Source of the DNA: Spirochaetia bacterium | GTDB lineage: Bacteria; Spirochaetota; Spirochaetia; Treponematales; Breznakiellaceae | Direction of reading: 5' to 3' | DNA: 6,341 nucleotides | Assembly: GCA_026002045.1 (NCBI GenBank) | Contig: BOAV01000119.1 | Location: 1-6,341 of the forward strand | Part shown: positions 5,425-6,341 of the stretch, piece after piece | How the letters are laid out: each line of letters begins with the position of its first letter | How positions within the stretch are numbered: position 1 is the stretch's first letter | Program-made: the position numbers and the translations under genes | Notes under the pieces: model-generated | Seen by the model: the letters and a program-made list of their open reading frames with translations, nothing else | What the model was told of the DNA's origin: nothing | Databases searched by the model: none

Positions 5425-5600
5425 ACCGAAAGCATAGGGCGAAAAATTGCAATCGTCAACACCCAATCAATATAACCGTCCATTGCAAGAGCAAGTTTTT
5501 TGACACGGACTATCACGTCTTTGTATACCGTAACCGTGGACAATGCGCCGATATCCACGTCGGCGGTTTTCTGTACGGCATTTTTCAGTCGGTTGGTCAT
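5364..5600 (-). CDS. Hypothetical 78-aa protein overlapping the tail-like gene
   Basis: The ATG at 5600 overlaps the previous stop as ATGA and has an excellent AGGAGG (5608-5613) seven bases upstream, so translation surely starts here. The first 46 residues (from MTNRLKNAVQKTADVDIG to MDGYIDW) look like ordinary protein. The last 30 run across the start of the tail-like gene in another frame and are rich in Trp, Arg and Ser, as expected of an out-of-frame reading. The 3' end overlaps the tail-like gene by 61 bases or more. Either this is a short protein with an unusually long overlap, or a frameshift joins it to the next gene. Function unknown; its place suggests a phage structural or accessory protein. 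Confidence 0.55.
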   Translation of the reverse strand: MTNRLKNAVQKTADVDIGALSTVTVYKDVIVRVKKLALAMDGYIDWVLTIAIFRPMLSVWQVKYSAWTPRRWIYSSTH

Positions 5601-5782
5601 TTTGCGGCCTCCTGTAAATCCTGTAATACGATTTTTTCGCCATAGAGCATCATAGCCGCCACAAGGTAAACCTCCGCTTGCATATCAAGGATATTTTCAT
5701 GGTGCTTTACACGTAAGGCATTGATCCATTCATCATTCTTGCTAATGCTATCTGCCACTTCACCGATCAATCTATAATCCAT
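5597..5782 (-). CDS. Hypothetical 61-aa helical protein
   Basis: This is a small unrecognised protein. The ATG at 5782 is preferred over an upstream in-frame GTG (5791) because a perfect AGGAGG (5791-5796) stands eight bases before it; that site overlaps the stop of the previous gene. The sequence is almost wholly helical (from MDYRLIGEVADSISKNDEWI to the C-terminal VLQDLQEAAK), with a hydrophobic stretch AEVYLVAAMMLYG near residues 36-48 that is too short and too polar at its edges for a sure membrane span. The stop shares four bases with the next start (ATGA), so it is translationally coupled within the minus-strand cluster. Confidence 0.7.
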   Translation of the reverse strand: MDYRLIGEVADSISKNDEWINALRVKHHENILDMQAEVYLVAAMMLYGEKIVLQDLQEAAK

Positions 5783-5794
5783 TTTTCTCACCTC

Positions 5795-6040
5795 CTATAT
5801 CGCCAAGGCTTGCGCCAGGTGCCTGAAATAATGGCAAATATCGCCATTCCGAAAATCAATCATAACCAGCATATTTTTAATCGCTGCCTGTTCCTGCTTG
5901 CCGGTATGCTTTATGGTTTCGATAATCACCGCATAGTCAAAGCTATTGGTTCCGCTTGCGCCTTCAATTTCAAACCGGCTTTCAAGGTCTATGCCTTTCT
6001 CTTCTATTAAGGTATCCAACCAGGTTTCAAATACAGTCAT
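5795..6040 (-). CDS. Hypothetical 81-aa protein
   Basis: The start is taken as the ATG at 6040, beginning MTVFETWLDTLIEEKG, because GGAGG (6048-6052) lies about seven bases upstream; a longer reading from 6076 would overlap the previous gene more deeply and has no such site. With this start the overlap with the preceding gene is 14 bases. The protein is acidic at the N-terminus and then mixed, with a His- and aromatic-rich end (NGDICHYFRHLAQALA). It has no signal or membrane segment. I do not recognise the family. It belongs to the minus-strand cluster and is probably a phage accessory gene by context only. Confidence 0.7.
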   Translation of the reverse strand: MTVFETWLDTLIEEKGIDLESRFEIEGASGTNSFDYAVIIETIKHTGKQEQAAIKNMLVMIDFRNGDICHYFRHLAQALAI

Positions 6041-6230
6041 TTTTTGCCTCCGTGTGCAAAATAAGATCATAGGCAAGCATCGACCAGCATTTTCCGCTGA
6101 TTAGGCCGCTCAAAACCATTTCGTTTTGTTTGGCTACAATGGCGCTAAATTGTACATAGGCAATTTTATCGCCTCGTAAAACCTTTTCCTGTAATTCAAT
6201 AATTTCAGGTGTAACCTTAAATCTTTTCAT
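6027..6230 (-). CDS. Hypothetical 67-aa protein, first gene of the minus-strand cluster
   Basis: The ATG at 6230 follows AAGGAG (6237-6242) at six bases. It is the first gene after the strong promoter at 6300-6272, leaving a leader of about 35 bases. The protein begins MKRFKVTPEIIELQEKVLRG and is mostly helical, with a neutral middle (FSAIVAKQNEMVLSGLISGK). No known motif, signal or helix-turn-helix can be identified with confidence. The stop lies inside the start of the next gene. Function unknown. Confidence 0.7.
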   Translation of the reverse strand: MKRFKVTPEIIELQEKVLRGDKIAYVQFSAIVAKQNEMVLSGLISGKCWSMLAYDLILHTEAKNDCI

Positions 6231-6271
6231 CTTTCGCTCCTTCAGGCTTTTCTCACTTGCCTTATGTTTAT

Positions 6272-6300
6272 AATATATAACTAGTTCTATAATTTGTCAA
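6272..6300 (-). promoter_or_regulatory. Strong sigma70 promoter of the minus-strand cluster
   Basis: On the minus strand a perfect TTGACA (6300-6295) and TATATT (6277-6272, five of six consensus positions) are separated by exactly 17 bases, with a predicted start near 6265. The DNA directly upstream (6302-6330) has A and T runs (AAAATATTTTTATAAAA) resembling an UP element, so the promoter should be strong unless repressed. Confidence 0.8.
6274..6291. promoter_or_regulatory. Operator-like palindrome inside the promoter spacer
   Basis: An 18-bp near-perfect palindrome is centred on AACTAGTT (6279-6286). The flanks TATA and TATA match after one mismatched pair (6278 with 6287). It fills the spacer between the -35 and -10 boxes and reaches into the -10 box, so a dimeric repressor bound there would block the polymerase. 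AT-rich DNA makes chance palindromes more likely; no other copy was noticed in the window. Confidence 0.45.
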
Positions 6301-6341
6301 GCCTTTTATAAAAATATTTTCAAAAAAAGTACGATTTTTTT

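Noticed and set aside
1..6341. CRISPR array, rRNA, or riboswitch
   Set aside because: No regularly spaced repeats, no rRNA-like sequence and no recognisable riboswitch core were seen on either strand.

Overview
The window looks like a chromosomal segment carrying the left end of a tRNA-integrated mobile element. The host is probably a spirochaete of the Treponema type with a moderate GC content. That host guess is an inference: it rests on my impression of the two membrane-protein genes at the left and is not decisive.

Chromosomal side (about 1-2368). Positions 1-143 hold nothing I can assign. Two genes on the minus strand form a probable operon, 12 bases apart: a divergent PAP2-family (DUF212) membrane protein (2063-1572) followed by a 471-residue multi-pass membrane protein of unknown function (1559-144). 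The 305 bases between the DUF212 start and the tRNA hold a decayed fragment of an IS3-family transposase on the minus strand (about 2235-2085) and a plus-strand promoter (2275-2303) serving the tRNA.

Junction (2369-2592). A complete tRNA-Pro with anticodon GGG (2369-2442) is followed, 13 bases later, by an almost perfect 16-bp hairpin (2456-2492). Next come a sigma70-type promoter (2510-2538) and a tandem 11-bp direct repeat (2548-2570) lying at its predicted start of transcription. A tRNA 3' end beside an outward-facing tyrosine integrase gene is the classical layout of an attachment site, so the element boundary is inferred to lie in or just after the tRNA 3' end. The other attachment site is not in the window.

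Integrase operon (plus strand, 2593-4585). Four tightly packed genes: a 64-residue four-cysteine protein, a 391-residue tyrosine recombinase with all expected catalytic residues, and two unrecognised proteins of 93 and 113 residues. Junctions are 2 bases, a 4-base ATGA overlap, and direct abutment, so the four are probably co-transcribed and translationally coupled.

Minus-strand cluster (6300-4588). A strong promoter (TTGACA-17-TATATT) with an operator-like palindrome in its spacer drives a series of small genes with good ribosome binding sites (67, 81, 61 and 78 residues). The series ends in a 278-residue protein that resembles phage tail-assembly proteins (lambda gpZ / HK97 gp10 type). The last two genes overlap in different frames. 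The cluster converges on the integrase operon with only 2 bases between the two stop codons. The tail-like gene suggests a prophage, a prophage remnant or a phage-related island; most of the small proteins are not recognisable to me.
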